Origin: Ciona intestinalis | Taxonomy: Eukaryota; Chordata; Ascidiacea; Phlebobranchia; Cionidae | Length of the DNA stretch: 64,000 bases | Assembly: GCF_000224145.3 (NCBI RefSeq) | Contig: NW_004190417.1 | Span: 1 to 64,000, forward strand | Reading direction: 5' to 3' | Part shown: positions 49,003 through 61,584 of the stretch, one piece after another | Numbering within the stretch: position 1 is the first letter of the stretch | Layout of the letters: each line of letters begins with the position of its first letter | Translations under genes and position numbers: made by a program | The notes under the pieces: model-generated | Seen by the model: only the letters and a program-made list of their open reading frames with translations | What the model was told of the DNA's origin: nothing | Database searches by the model: none

Positions 49003-52000
49003 ATGTTGCTTAAATTATTTATAGTTCCATTATTGTTACTGCCTCTTGTCACTGTTTGTGCATTGCCAAATCATGGTTCATTGCAAAAACGTCGCAATAG
49101 ATTTCGAAGCGTTGATTTAAAGGGTAATCACCGGCCGTATTTTCCCAACCAAACATTTTCCACGTTCACCTTTACTTCAACACGAATTCAAAGAAAGATT
49201 TTCATTCTTGAGAAAGGTATAATTCTAGAGAAATTAGTTGATGGTTTTAACGGCCCATCTACTTAGTTTTACTTCTTTTATACAATTTGTCTATATAATC
49301 CGAACTAGAGGGAGCAAAGGGCAACCTGGGGGTAATTTAAGAATGTTTTTAAAAACAAAATTTGAAACATATTGAATATTTTGACATTTGTTGTATATAT
49401 ATAAATTATCATTAAAGTATCTTGTAACGATACGAAATCTCCGCACTTCTAAACAAAGAAACTTAGCGACTGTGGCGTTAACAAGTTCTTGGAAGGATCT
49501 TGAAGAAGGTGTGGTTGTTTAGAACTTTATTATGATCAATGTGATCCGCATATGATGTATTAACAACCACGCCCATTGCATTTGAGGATTAGCAGTTAAT
49601 AAAATTAAGTCTGGCTTAATTCGATTCGACAACTCGATTGACGGATTAAGGAAACAGATAAAAGTTACTAAAATTATACCCGCATATAACAAAATAACAC
49701 TTCAATTATATTAAAGGAGAGTTTCATCTCTTACCGCAACGTTGTTTGCGGAACTACAAGTCAACCTTTGATGATGTTTTAATCCTTACCACAAGTTAAT
49801 CTTTTCTTTTAAATTTTAAAACCCCAACCCGATACGTATATATAACAACTAATTTATATAAAAACATAACAGTGACTTGTCCACAAATTAATTGTTTGTC
49901 GTTATCTGTAAAAATTTAAAGATAAAAGTTTTATCAGTTTAATAATATTGTGAACCTACAATCAATGTGTGCGTGTGGAGGTTTGAATGGGATTAGCAAA
50001 ATCCTGATTTTTCGTATCTGCGAGGGCAGGGTACTATTATAATATTTAAGGTATTTGTACAGAGACGCGCGAGACTAACACGAAAGTGATACGATGACAA
50101 ATCAAAATATTTCATAGAATTGATTTCATCGATTGATCATTGAGATCTTATGATGCAATAAAACCGCTACTTGAGTCTATGACGTATTAATAACGACCTG
50201 CTCGTTTTGAAAGTCTTTTGATAGAATCCGTGTAAATGCGGTATTGCGGTAGACTGATGCCACTACAATCATGCTTGGTGCACTTAATTAAATAGTAAAC
50301 ATACTTAACATGTCTTTTTCCAATTATAACTTAAGGCAAAGTTAAAAAACATTTTTTCTTTAGGCGTCAACGCACGTCGCCACAAGCGTGATATCCAAGT
50401 ACCTATTACGTTATTTACTCAGGTGCTTTTTGATTGCTACGTTTCCGGAGATTGTCCTACTTGGTAAGCATATGGAAACACTTTTTAATACAAATAATAC
50501 AAGTTTTGTATTAATATTACTAATTGAAATGTGCTTGGTTATTAGGACACCCTGGTTTGGGGAAAACCGTTGCAGTGCTTCATGTGGCGGAGGAACGCGA
50601 ACTTTGCGAAGGTATTGCGAAAATCAAACCATTACACGTGGTTGCCCAGGAAACGACACCCGCCATGAACAATGCAATACACATACGTGTCCCATGTGGA
50701 GTAATTGGTCGGTTGCAAGCAGGTGTAGCAAGTCATGCGGGGAAGGGCGAATGCTCAGAACAAGGTCAGTTTTCTTCAATTTTTGATTCCAGTCAAAATA
50801 TTGCTGCTTTAGGATTTATTGTTATTTTTTTGCTTTAAGATTCTGCACTGAAGGTTTTACCGTTGTGGCAGGGTGCAACGGACCTATGTTTAGTATCATA
50901 ACTTGCACCTTGTCTAATCGATGTGATGCACATTGGAGTACTTGGGGGGCATTTGGAAACTGCTCCAAAACATGTGGAGGCGGAATCAAAGAAAGAACAA
51001 GGATATGTGTAGTTCAAGAAAACGAGGTGAATCATTTAAATGTTTTTGTACAATCTTGTGAAGATATTTTTTGAGCTAATAAAACAGCAAGTCTTTTTTT
51101 TCAGACCATTGGTTGCTCTGGTTTTTCGTCGCACAAAAAAGCTTGCAATACTCAAAGATGTTTGTTAAACACATCATCGTGGTCAACATGGAGTAATTGT
51201 GACGTTGGTTGTGGTGAGTGGAAAGAAGTTAAGAGAACACGATCATGCGTGGTTGGAACTTGTCAAAATGGTTTGTACTTAATACAGCTGATTAAAGATT
51301 TTTCCTATTTGTCCCTAATGTAAAATAATAAAACTAATCGATTTGACAAAACATTAAGCTTTAAAAGCTTTGCTTTTAATATTTTTGTTAAATTTATAAA
51401 TGCAATGTCATTTAGAAAAATTTGAAGATAAAAAGATCTGTTTAAACTCCACGTGCACCGAAGAACAACACAATCTGACTTACAATACACAACTACATGT
51501 GGGGAACAACACAAGCCTTACCACGGGGTAACATGTTTAAGAAAAGTTTTCATTAATTTTATCTATGTGCAATTTCAATGCGCATTTTAATACTTTGCTA
51601 ACGTGGTATACATTTGTAAGGACTTTGCTTTGGTCCAGTTGGAGTGTTTGTTCAGTTTCATGTGGACCAGCAGGGATACAACGTCGAGCGCGCGGGTGTA
51701 GAAGAAATGGTTCAAACTTGTTGCAAATGTAAGATATAAATAAACTTGCAGTCATTAGCTCACAATTCGCTTCAACCTATTACAGCAAACAACTTTAGGA
51801 CGCAATGAACGCATTCGCAAGCGTTTATGGCGTAATGATCTTCAAAACAAATGTAGCTTTAAACCAACATAAATATTTTGTAATCGAAGTTTGGTATAAA
51901 TGTATATAAGCTGCCGACACATACAATAATATTCATATCGTAAAGAGACTGTTGCCTATTATGTGTTTTTATTTCATCCTCGCAGTGTTTGCGACAACCG

Positions 52001-55000
52001 ATATACACAAATCAGACCATGCGTTCCTCCAGTCACATGCCCACGTTGGGTTTGGTCGACGTGGTCACCATGTACAAAAACTTGTGGAAGAAGCGGAACA
52101 CGAACAAGAAATCAGCAATGCGTGTACGTTGATAAAGTGTCTTATAAAAATCATTTTAATTAAACGAGAAAACAAAGTAAAAATATCTTTCTTACTTTTT
52201 TAACTTTCAAAATCATTTTTTTGTTGTTCGATTATTTGAATACCCAAAAAACTTGTTTCACAAACGACACTTAGAAAAGCTATTTATTACACTCTTTATT
52301 TTCAATATAGTACAGTGGGGTAAGATGGGATATTTTAGCACATATTGCTCGATATTTTCAAAATTAAAAGACACGGTTTTGGGGTAATACCACGAGTTGT
52401 ACCATCAATCCTTTATTAATTGACAGCAATTAAAAATATATATATTTATTAAAACACACGTGGAGTTATTTAGCAATTCGCACAACAGGTGTGAAATTTT
52501 ACTAACTCAAAAGAACACAGGGCAAGGAATAGTATAAAATCATTGTTAATTTTAATTAATAAGTTTATTTATTGTTAGGAATTTATAGTAACAAGATAAT
52601 ATATGGAAAATATATTCAAAATTCAGTCATTTGCACTTGGAGATAATTTATGAGAAGTAGCTTGTACGAAAAACAGTGTAAAAATGTAAAATGTATTAAT
52701 ATTTTTTATCAGTTTTCTGTTCATTTACATTTGTAGGATACATTATTTATTTATTGAAGTTCGAACGATACCAATTATTTCGCAATAACATAATGTAGGT
52801 ATAACACGTTAAAACTAAAACAGTATGGTGCAAGAAAAAGAATGTTTAAACTTGATTTTCAAGCGTACAGTATTATCCCGTCTTATTTACGTGTATTCCT
52901 AATAAAAATTAACAATGATTTTAAATTTACCCGTTTTACCCCGTTTGATTTCAAATTTGTAAAATTACACCTGTTGTGCGAATCGCTAAATACCTCATCG
53001 TGTGTCTTAATTTATTTCCTTGAATTGTTTCCAGTTAATAAAAAAAATGTTAGTACTAATTTCTTGGTATTATTCCAAAAACGAGATATATTTTAATTTG
53101 TACATTATATTTGTATAAAACGAGTTATTTTTAAGTAGGTGTCTCGTCGTACCCCACCCTATATAGTTTAAACGTTTGTTAATATTTAGTACCTGGGAGG
53201 ACGAACTAGGCGTTAACGCAAACTCGTCAATACACATGACGGAAAGTAAGTTTTAAATATATCTTATTTTTGCCAAATTTCCAATCACGGATTTTTCACA
53301 GCAGTGCCCAATTCTGAAAATATGTGCTCGAGTTTTACACAGCTACCAGCGGAAGTCTCGCAATGCTCATCCAGTTCACCGTGTTACCCGCATTGGAATA
53401 AATGGGGTCCATGGAACCAATGTTCAAATTCTTGTGGTGTTGGAGTTTCAATAAAACGAAGAGTGTGCACATTAAGAGGTAAATTGTTCTATTCTTTTTT
53501 TACCATAATTTTCATTGAACCGCCATTTTATGTTAACTTATGTTGTTTTTATTCTCAGTCATTGTTAAATTTACCTAAAGCAATGACTATTTATCATTAT
53601 ATATGGTAGCTCCCGAAATCGCTTGCTTACTCACGTGCCAGGGCAATAACGATAATCGTTATTACACGGGTTTCCTAATACCCCGGTGCCGTGGCACAGT
53701 TGGTAAACGCGCAAATAAAAATCTGAAAAGTCATTCACTCACAAGTTAAATTCGTGCTATAACTCCTATGACCTATATAAGCTAGCAAGAGGTGTGTGAA
53801 ACAGATCACCTGTGTAATAACGACTGTAGTTTTCCGGCAATCCGGTCACGCAAGGTTAAAAGAGCCAATGTCTTCTTAAATTGTTGTTTATCAAACTAGA
53901 CGGAAACAGGTGGCTGGCTATACATTATTAGCTAAATCCTTCCATATAGGCTTGTGGTTATTATGTATTTGTTGAATGGCAATTTTTAACAGGAAGGTGC
54001 ATGGGTGAATCAATCAAGTACAAAACATGCAGCTCGGCTCCTTGTTGGAGTGAATGGTCGCCATACAGTCCTTGCTCGACTTCCTGTAATGGGGGAGTGA
54101 GAACAAGAGATAGAATTTGTTCTGCTGGTAATTTACATAGCACCTGCAATGGCAGTGCTTTCCAAAGTAACGTCTGCAACACACAAGTAAGTCACCAAGC
54201 ATACATGGCTACTTTCTATTCCCACAATTCTATTAACTGTTTCCCCAAAAGGTTTGTCCTTTGTGGACTGCGTGGTCGAACTACGGCGAATGTTCAACAA
54301 CTTGTGGTAAAGGTTTTCGACATCGAAGTAGGTCATGTTTACAAGGAAACTGTGATAATAGATTGACTTTGGAAAGCGTATCATGTAACCTAAGGGTGAG
54401 CTACGTTTAGTTTATTAAACATTATAAACCGATTAAAATTTAAAAGATGTAGTAATACGTGGTTGTTACATATATATAGATAATTTTTTATAGTTTTTCT
54501 GCCCAACTTGGAGTCCGTGGTCGGTATATTCCTGCTGCAGCGTCAGTTGTGGGATTGGTACACAAACTAGAGAAAGAACATGTTACCATGGTCAAGTGGG
54601 AGAAATAGGTAAACTTATAAATCCTAAGTATTCTATCTTTTGTAAAGTTTTTAAATGTAACAGGTTGCATCGGGCCTTTGAATGATACAATTATTTGCAA
54701 CATTGACTGCCACAACCAAACGCAACACGCAGTTAGCAGAAATATGGAGCAGTGTGGATTGAGAGTTGCTGCATCAAGTAATAGAAGAAGTTCGCTTATC
54801 CTAAAAATATTCGGTGGAAATGTAAGCTCTAGTTTAAATGTGGGCTCGAATGATATTAAAATAATATCTAAAAATAAATATTGTATAGGGTGGGGTAGAT
54901 GGGGCACTTTTTAACTCTATTTTTTCGTTCTATTTAGTAGTAAACAAAGAACATTCGAAGAATTATAAAAATATATCTACGACTCCCATAGAGTATATGG

Positions 55001-57024
55001 ACCGCTGTTAATTGTTCAAAATACGATAAGGATATTTGGATATTATGTGTTATAACGATGTCGCAAATTCCCCACCCTACTATATATACTCTTTTTTTCA
55101 TTAAGGCAATTATACATATGTTTAGATATCGAGGAGAAACAGCTGGCCATGGCAAGCAAGTCTACAAGAATACTTTTATTCCCCCCTCTTTAATTATAGC
55201 AACTGGTTACACTTTTGTGGTGGAACAATTGTATCATCTCAATGGGTTATTACTGCGGCTCACTGTTTGCAACAAAGGTAAGTAAATTTATAGTATGGGC
55301 CAATTAAGTTATGTTTTGATATGTGTTGTATGCTTCGAAATATTTCAAGTTCGTGAAAATATAGATAAGTAATATAGAAGGGCGGCGTAAATGTAGCTGT
55401 ACACAGCAATCGGAATTCGTCTGTTTTTTCTGTTTAGTCCGGATTTCGTTGCCGCATGCGGAACTCGGTAATGGGTTCGTATACGTCTTCGCAAGCGAAT
55501 TCGCACGCCGGATACTGTGTACAGCCACCTTAAGACGAGACTCGGGCAAAGACGCAAATTTTGTAAATGCCCTTTTACCCATTCAAATGGTAGACAAAAA
55601 GAAATGCTACAATATTATTCGACAGTATTCTCACGGTCCAACAAATGTCAAATATTTTAAGTTTGCGAATTTAAATCACAAATCGAGTATGGTATCGCAG
55701 AAAAATAAAACAGGATGGAATATTTCGCACAGTTTGGTTTGGTCTCATAAAATCAGTTTTATATTGGATTATTTCGTGTTGTTTACGTATATTCCTAATA
55801 ACAAGTACCTTTATTAATCAAAATTAACAATGATTTTAATTTGTCCCGTCTTATCCTGTGTGTTTTTGAATTTGTGAATTTTAACCTTTTGTGCAAATCG
55901 CTAAATAATTACTCGTGTGTTTTATATTTTATTAATAAAAGAATGATAGTACTAGCTACCTTTTGATTTTGAAATTATTTAGCAATATGTGCTTAAGTGT
56001 CCCATTTTCCCCCACTGTACTATATATTATCGTATGAGAAAGCTTGAATTGGCATTCCAGAATGAAAAATGAGTACAGCATTGAGAAGTTTTCGGCCGTA
56101 CTTGGATTGTTTCGATTGAATTTGCAACACAACACCCAGAGAATTGGTTTCAAAAGAACATTTATTCATTCGGATTTTCAAAGAGCATATTTTACTTATA
56201 AAAGTAAATGTTAAAACTTTTTGCAAATCCGCCTAAAATTAACGCATGTTTATTTTTAGACGATGTCGCATTGATACAATTAGATCGAAAATTACAATGG
56301 ACAAGTAATATTCGCCCTGCCTGCTTGCCTGGTGGAGAGGAACCGAGTGAAACAGAAAGTTGTTACATTACAGGGTGGGGAAGAACAAGTAAGGAATTAT
56401 ATACCCTTTGTCACATGTCCTGCACAAATAAACATACTTTTTATGGTAATCTTGCTAGGAACAAACTCGAGCGAACTCAGTAGCGAACTTCGAGAATCAA
56501 TCATACCAATTCTGTCAAATAAGCAATGTCGACAATTGGGCAGCGGTTACAACACGATCAATATGACTTTGCACTTATGCGCAGGTGACCCAGTGCTGGG
56601 GGGACGGGATACATGTCAGGTAAGTTATTATAAACTATAGTAATTTCTAACCAAATAGGATTATGATTAATGTATTAACTGTAATGCGAATCAATAATCT
56701 CCAGTCAATTATTAATAATTTTTTCTTAATAAAACAGTACGAATACAATATAAAAACTTTGCACCCCGAAATGAAAGTATTTAAAATGCGCCCGAAAACT
56801 TTGCTTACTGTAACCTTTTGTAATGCCCTACATTGCCCAATCAGGGTGATTCTGGTGGTCCGATCATTTGTAACAGGAGTGGTATCTGGTATGTTGCTGG
56901 AATTACTTCTCATTCTCTCGCCTTTTGTGGTGCTCGCAACAACGTTGGAATATACATGCGCACCACAGGATATGAAACTTGGATACATGATGTTATGACG
57001 AGGTACAATCGGCCGGGTTGCTGA
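49003..57024 (+). CDS. Secreted protein with ~10 thrombospondin type-1 repeats and a C-terminal trypsin domain (19 exons, 950 aa)
   Basis: Exons: 49003-49216, 50364-50463, 50546-50764, 50840-51026, 51105-51270, 51416-51527, 51621-51728, 51986-52123, 53190-53245, 53302-53478, 53993-54186, 54253-54396, 54494-54608, 54664-54821, 55126-55277, 56061-56203, 56260-56388, 56459-56619, 56845-57024; 951 codons including TGA. The N-terminus is a signal peptide ([13 protein letters not shown]). A furin-like RRHKR lies near residue 80. About ten TSP1 repeats follow (residues ~102-680), each with W-x2-W and C-S-x2-C-G elements, for example [12 protein letters not shown]. The S1 protease domain starts at K691-IFGGN and has the triad H742 (TAAHC), D796 (NDVALI) and S894 (GDSGG). 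D888, six residues before the serine, predicts cleavage after Arg/Lys. H914 and S915 replace the usual Trp215-Gly216. Likely an extracellular matrix or immune protease; the substrate is unknown. Confidence 0.88.
49217..50363 (+). other. Intron 1 of the TSP1-trypsin gene
   Basis: A 1.1-kb intron between the signal-peptide exon and the first TSP1-linked exon. No repeat or additional plus-strand exon was recognised. A minus-strand GCGGTAAGAG near 49730 looks like a splice donor and might belong to the candidate minus-strand gene, but it lacks support. Confidence 0.4.
52124..53189 (+). other. Intron 8 of the TSP1-trypsin gene, mostly MITE
   Basis: Almost the whole 1.07-kb intron is a long MITE, separately listed. 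It contains no coding exon. Confidence 0.65.
52309..53165. mobile_element. Long MITE in TSP1-trypsin intron 8
   Basis: Ends TATAGTACAGTGGGGTAAGA and GTCGTACCCCACCCTATATA. Interior blocks ACGGTTTTGGGGTAATACCA, GGAATTTATAGTAACAAGAT and TTAGTACTAATTTCTTGG match other long copies. Confidence 0.75.
53632..53865. mobile_element. Two SINE pieces, head to head, in TSP1-trypsin intron 10
   Basis: GTGCCAGGGCAATAACGATA with TTATTACACGGG is a SINE tail in reverse orientation (about 53632-53690). Directly next to it GGTGCCGTGGCACAGTTGGT is a tRNA-like head in forward orientation, followed by the tail GTAATAACGACTGTAGTTTT. This looks like two insertions or an inversion. Confidence 0.6.
54886..55085. mobile_element. 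Short MITE in TSP1-trypsin intron 14, reverse orientation
   Basis: Ends TATAGGGTGGGGTAGATGGG and AATTCCCCACCCTACTATA. The interior reads as the reverse complement of the other short copies (TTTAGTAGTAAACAAAGAAC, GTTAATTGTTCAAAATACGA, GGATATTTGGATATTATG). Confidence 0.85.
55393..55528. repeat. Foldback element with imperfect inverted ends
   Basis: GTAGCTGTACACAGCAATCG at the left and CGGATACTGTGTACAGCCAC at the right are imperfect inverted repeats of each other. CGGAATTCG and CGAATTCGC lie just inside. The interior is CpG-richer than the surrounding intron. Confidence 0.5.
55560..56030. mobile_element. MITE fragment (long type)
   Basis: Only the right end is intact, GTGTCCCATTTTCCCCCACT followed by GTACTATATA. 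Interior blocks TATTATTCGACAGTATTCTC and GAATGATAGTACTAGC are shared with other long copies. The latter is an empty site for the nested short MITE at 36131. Confidence 0.7.
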
Positions 57025-60000
57025 TGCAGTTGCAAAATTAACGACACATCATGTTCGATACAGTACTTAAACTAAATGGTTACCACAGCGCACGCTATAA
57101 CATTTTGTAAATTTCTAACCTTGCAGCGAGGTAAATCAAGTTTTGTTACAAACAGTGTTACAACTCTTCCTCCAATCACATTATAGGAGCACTGTATGCT
57201 TACAATCGTGTATGTTGTTCATTGTAACATTTAAGACCACTGTGCGTTAATTTCTCCCTCATATAGTTCATATATCGTGTTCATACCTACATAGAGGTTT
57301 TTCATGCCTATTTGACATTGTCAGAATATTTATAATGTATATATCTGCTTATTTACCATCTGTATTGCTGGTCACTATATCCGTACTATATATTGTTTGA
57401 TTTGTGAGTTTTTAAATTGTTTAAAAGCGTGTGTATACAAGAATGATATACGTCCACAACAAAACAATGAACATCAAATCATTTGGGCACATTAAATAGA
57501 ATGCAGAAATGTTTAATTTAATACCAAAAATCCGGTAGCGATGATAACTACCAGATGTACATTAGTCTATGAAAAGATTTCCGCGTTGGCATAATTGTGG
57601 CGTTTGCATAAAAGGTCGTTTGTGGGTTGGCAAAATTGACTCTTAAAATCAAACGAGGAATACGTCACGGGGATGGCGGTACCATGAACCGGATAAGTAC
57701 CAGTGTGATTGATAAAACGTTCGCCACTGTGTTATTATACTTGTCTAAATACCTTCGACGACATTTGAGATTAAACAAAGATTTATTCTACAATCCACTT
57801 ATAGTTGCGAAAGATCCACGCTTGTAATTCACAAATGTTTATTTAAAACCTGACATATTTACAGCTAAATATCAAAGTCGAATGTGGTTGAAGTTATTAT
57901 CAAATCATTTGACTTGGCGAAAATTCAACACCCATTCAAATAAATATTTAAAGTTTTCAAAAATTGATTCTCATTTATGGCAAAGGTTATTGATATAATG
58001 TCTATAGAGATCTGCCTAAGCTAGGTATCAGTTTATAATAGAAGCAAGCGTATATATACGGTAACTGAGAGATACTTTTACTTGTGGTACATAATTATGG
58101 TACTTAACATAACTGTCGTTTGGTTAATGCTAGCACTCACGTCATCTGATTAACTTTTGTTTAAATGTACATGTTGTGCCATCTGGTTCATCCGGCCCCA
58201 CATTTCTAATGGTGAAAAATAAGGAAAACGCCTGATGGGATGATATAGCCTATAGAACTCAAAATAATACCGTACGCTTGAAAATCAAGTTTAATCATTC
58301 TTTTCTGTTAATAATTTAACATTTTTGGTACGAATTCGCTACATTGTTTTCGCACAAGCCACTTCTTATACTTTATCTCCAAATGCATATATGAATGAAT
58401 TTCAAATATATTTTGTATTTATTATTTTTCTTTTATATCAGTACATTATATTTAAAAAAAAACGAGATATTAATTATTGAATTAAAGGCATTCTTTTCAA
58501 AGTTTGACAGTGAAATCCTACAAAACTATGATGTGGGGGGAGGTGGGACACTAAGTTAAAATATATTTACATTAACAGTATTCTGGAACTTGTAAACTTC
58601 ATATATATAACTTTAAAACCTGATTATCATTAAATTTGGGTCCGTAAAAATAGAATCAAAAAAGTTTCGTCTAACAAATTTTCCCATCTTTCCCCAACCT
58701 ATCTACCATAACAATATAAACTGCACGTTTTAATTTATCGATTGAACATTGTTAGGACGGCTGATTGTTCTTTTTAAGTTCGCTTTGTAATGTTCTTTTT
58801 AAGTAAGGTGTGTTCCATCGTCCATATAATCAATTACCGTTTGTTGACAAAATTCTGGGGGGTATTGTTAAGTAATATGGTATACTAGGAAATTAGGCAG
58901 ATGTTTGCAATAACAGATGTACGATAGAAATTGCCTGATATGTAGATAAATTTGTGATTGTTAGTCAAATTGTTTTAATGCTTCCCCATATTAAATTGGT
59001 CGCTCGAGGCTCCGCGCTGATTTTACAACGTAATGTTTATATCATAAGGTGGGAAGTAATTAGCCCCAAGTTTCCTACTTCGTGAATCACATGTACGAAC
59101 TTAGGTACATGGTGCTTCATCACTATCATATATGCACGAACGGCAATAGTATAATAACATTAGGAAATCAACGAGCCATATATATATATCGCCACGCGAA
59201 TAATTATTGAGTAAAGATATCTTAGTTTATTTCATGCTAAAGTTAATCGACCGTTTTAAATGTAAGTGCAGCCGTGCATGTAGCGGTATGGTTTGACCCT
59301 GTTTTCGTTTTTTAATTTTCATATTTTTCCAAAATCATGCACCTTAATTAACTGCCACCACATTGGTTGAGCAGAGACAAAATGTATTTCCATTCTAACA
59401 AAGAAATTCATTTCTCATACCATTACACTGCACAAATTAAAGCAGTTAATCTTCTCACGAAGCTTTTTAATCAGATCGGGTAATTCCCCAATTTAGCGGT
59501 AATTCTGTGCCTATTTACTTCCAGTAGAATGTTAAGCCACCGCAGGCCACATGTGTGGTAAGCACTTGTGTGAAATAAACTTCATTTTTCATAAAGCTAC
59601 AAAGTCCAAGAATCATAATTTTGTTGCAAAACTTTGTCAAGATTATTAAAGTTTTATCATTAAACCGTTTGAACATATATTGAATTATGTATTTTGTATT
59701 GCAGATTATCAGTTCACATTTAAAAGGTTTTAGTATAATGTCATAGGAACATATATACGTAGTGACGCAGTGCAACCTCATGTATGGTCTTTTATCTTTA
59801 TATTGGTATTATCAACCATGACTTTACTCAACGACCCATTTCAAATACGCAATTTGTAACTATAAGCTATACGGTGCTATAATAGGTAAGGACACGCCGA
59901 ATAGTCAGGCTACGTCGGTGTTGTAATAATTGGCTTTATTTATACGCAACAAATATGATGAAAGATGAACTCCAGAAAATTATGTTAATTACCTATTTAA

Positions 60001-60659
60001 ATTAATGACGTGTTAAAAATTCAATAGGACGGAAACTCGTCGAAAAGTCACGTTTCTATAAAACTACGCGAGGATCTGCACCAATTAAGTTATTGCTTGA
60101 TGTCGATTCTTACTTGGACCAATTCTCCCCCCAAAAAAGTCCGCATGTCTTGTTTATATCGTTTGGTTGTTTCTAGCTTTAAATTACGTAGTTGTATGTA
60201 TATATAGCACGCAAATGGCGTTTTAATAGTTAACAGGGCATTTTGCTGTGCAACTCACTATCGAGTATATTTTAAGAACATCCGCAAATTATTCTATTCG
60301 AAATATGTTGCACAACAAATGGTGATTCTCCTTAATGTTATTTGTTTAAATATAAAACAACGTATTCTACAGTGTAACAGCAAAATGAGCTTGCATATAA
60401 CTGTACTATTATACAAACAGAAACATGTGGAATGCGAGAAAATGACATTTATTTATAACATTTGTTCTGAAAGTTTAGCACCTTTTCGGTATGAGCAAAA
60501 TAACGTTGCGACTTGCGACCTTTAAAAACATATAACAGACGTACACAGATTAGGACAAAATAAACTGGTTTAACGAATTCCGTATACGTCTATTTTAAAT
60601 GATTAAATGATGGCCCCTATTTGTCTCAACGTGTCGCCAGCACAATAACAATCGTGTTC

Positions 60660-60945
60660 TATTCTGTTTAGGAGCTCAGAGTTCCGTAAGGACCTGGGTT
60701 TCAAGCCAGATTTGGCCCATTACCCTAAAACGCGGCGCAACAACAGTCGAAATAACACGGGTGTCTTTGTTTTACTAACCTTGTGGCTGACAAATTAGAC
60801 AACCCATTGGATCACTAAGTTGGGGCAATTATGGCCGCCTTCTTGCCCAGGAAATGCACGCCAACGTTGATTCTTGAATCTGTGATCTATGTGCAGATGC
60901 TCCAACCATTCTGCCACATGGACTGTGACTTTAGCCTATTTATGC
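60660..60945 (-). mobile_element. tRNA-derived SINE, reverse, diverged
   Basis: AACAACAGTCGAAATAACAC, GTGGCTGACAAATTAGACAA, CCCATTGGATCACTAAGTTG and CTTGCCCAGGAAATGCACG correspond to successive blocks of the reverse-orientation SINE at 21775-22105. Confidence 0.65.
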
Positions 60946-60999
60946 CACCTTGCAAGAACTATATCAGCGAGGACTTCCACGAAGTGGCGCTATTGACGC

Positions 61000-61570
61000 A
61001 AGTTATATATATAAAGTTTACACGGGCAAAGAAACTAGCACGCCGGTTAAATTCGGTAGGTTAAATACAGGTTGCAGAATACTGTTAACATAAAAATATT
61101 ACAATTTTGTGTTCCATCTTCCCCACATTGTAGTTTTTTAGACTTTTATTGTCAAACTTTGAAATATTTTCTTTTAATTCAATAATTTATACCTCAAGGT
61201 TGATTCTTTGTAGGATACAATATATATTTATCAATTGATGTTCGAAACAATATAGTTAAAACAATATCAATATTTCCTAATTGCATACTGTGACGCAAGA
61301 CAAAGAATGTTTGAATTTGATTTTCAATGCGTACAATATTTTTTCTTGTTATTGACGTGTATCCTTAAAAAATAACGATTTTCTTAATCAATATTAACAA
61401 CAGTTTTGTCTTCTTGTGTGTTTTCGAATGGGTAAAATAACACCTGTTGAGCGAATTAATAAATAACTCTTCTCGTATTCTTTGTACTTCTTTAAAGTGC
61501 ATAAACAGCGCACTCCTGCACGTTATACCTTTATTTGTTATGGTAAATTCAAAAAACGACCGTTTTATTG
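61000..61570. mobile_element. Long-MITE interior fragment
   Basis: ACGGGCAAAGAAACTAGCAC, TTCGGTAGGTTAAATACAGG, TGTTCCATCTTCCCCACATT and GTTATGGTAAATTC-type blocks occur in the order seen in 35390-36100. The left TIR is not evident. Confidence 0.6.
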
Positions 61571-61584
61571 ATTCCAAAAATACT

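Larger units (their letters stand above)
55278..56060 (+). other. Intron 15 of the TSP1-trypsin gene
   Basis: The intron lies between the exon with the catalytic His and the exon leading to the catalytic Asp. It contains a small foldback element (55393-55528) and a MITE fragment (about 55560-56030). Its long open frame at 55449-55817 crosses both repeats and is not protease-like. Confidence 0.6.
57025..61580. other. Intergenic region downstream of the TSP1-trypsin gene
   Basis: No gene was recognised in 4.5 kb. A MITE-like segment lies at about 58535-58705 (GGGGGGAGGTGGGACACTAA to TTTCCCATCTTTCCCCAACC). A SINE lies at 60660-60945 and MITE-interior sequence at 61000-61570. Short open frames at 57627-57827 and 60319-60525 have no domain or splice support. 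Confidence 0.5.

Noticed and set aside
51781..51875. Extra TSP1 exon with frame [15 protein letters not shown]
   Set aside because: No acceptor gives this frame after the phase-2 donor at 51728, and direct joining to 51986 restores the expected cysteine spacing.
55449..55817. 122-residue plus-strand frame between the catalytic His and Asp exons
   Set aside because: It crosses a foldback element and a MITE, has no protease similarity, and the correct linking exon is at 56061-56203.
57627..57827. 66-residue basic frame downstream of the TSP1-trypsin gene
   Set aside because: It is not similar to any family I recognise and lacks supporting signals.
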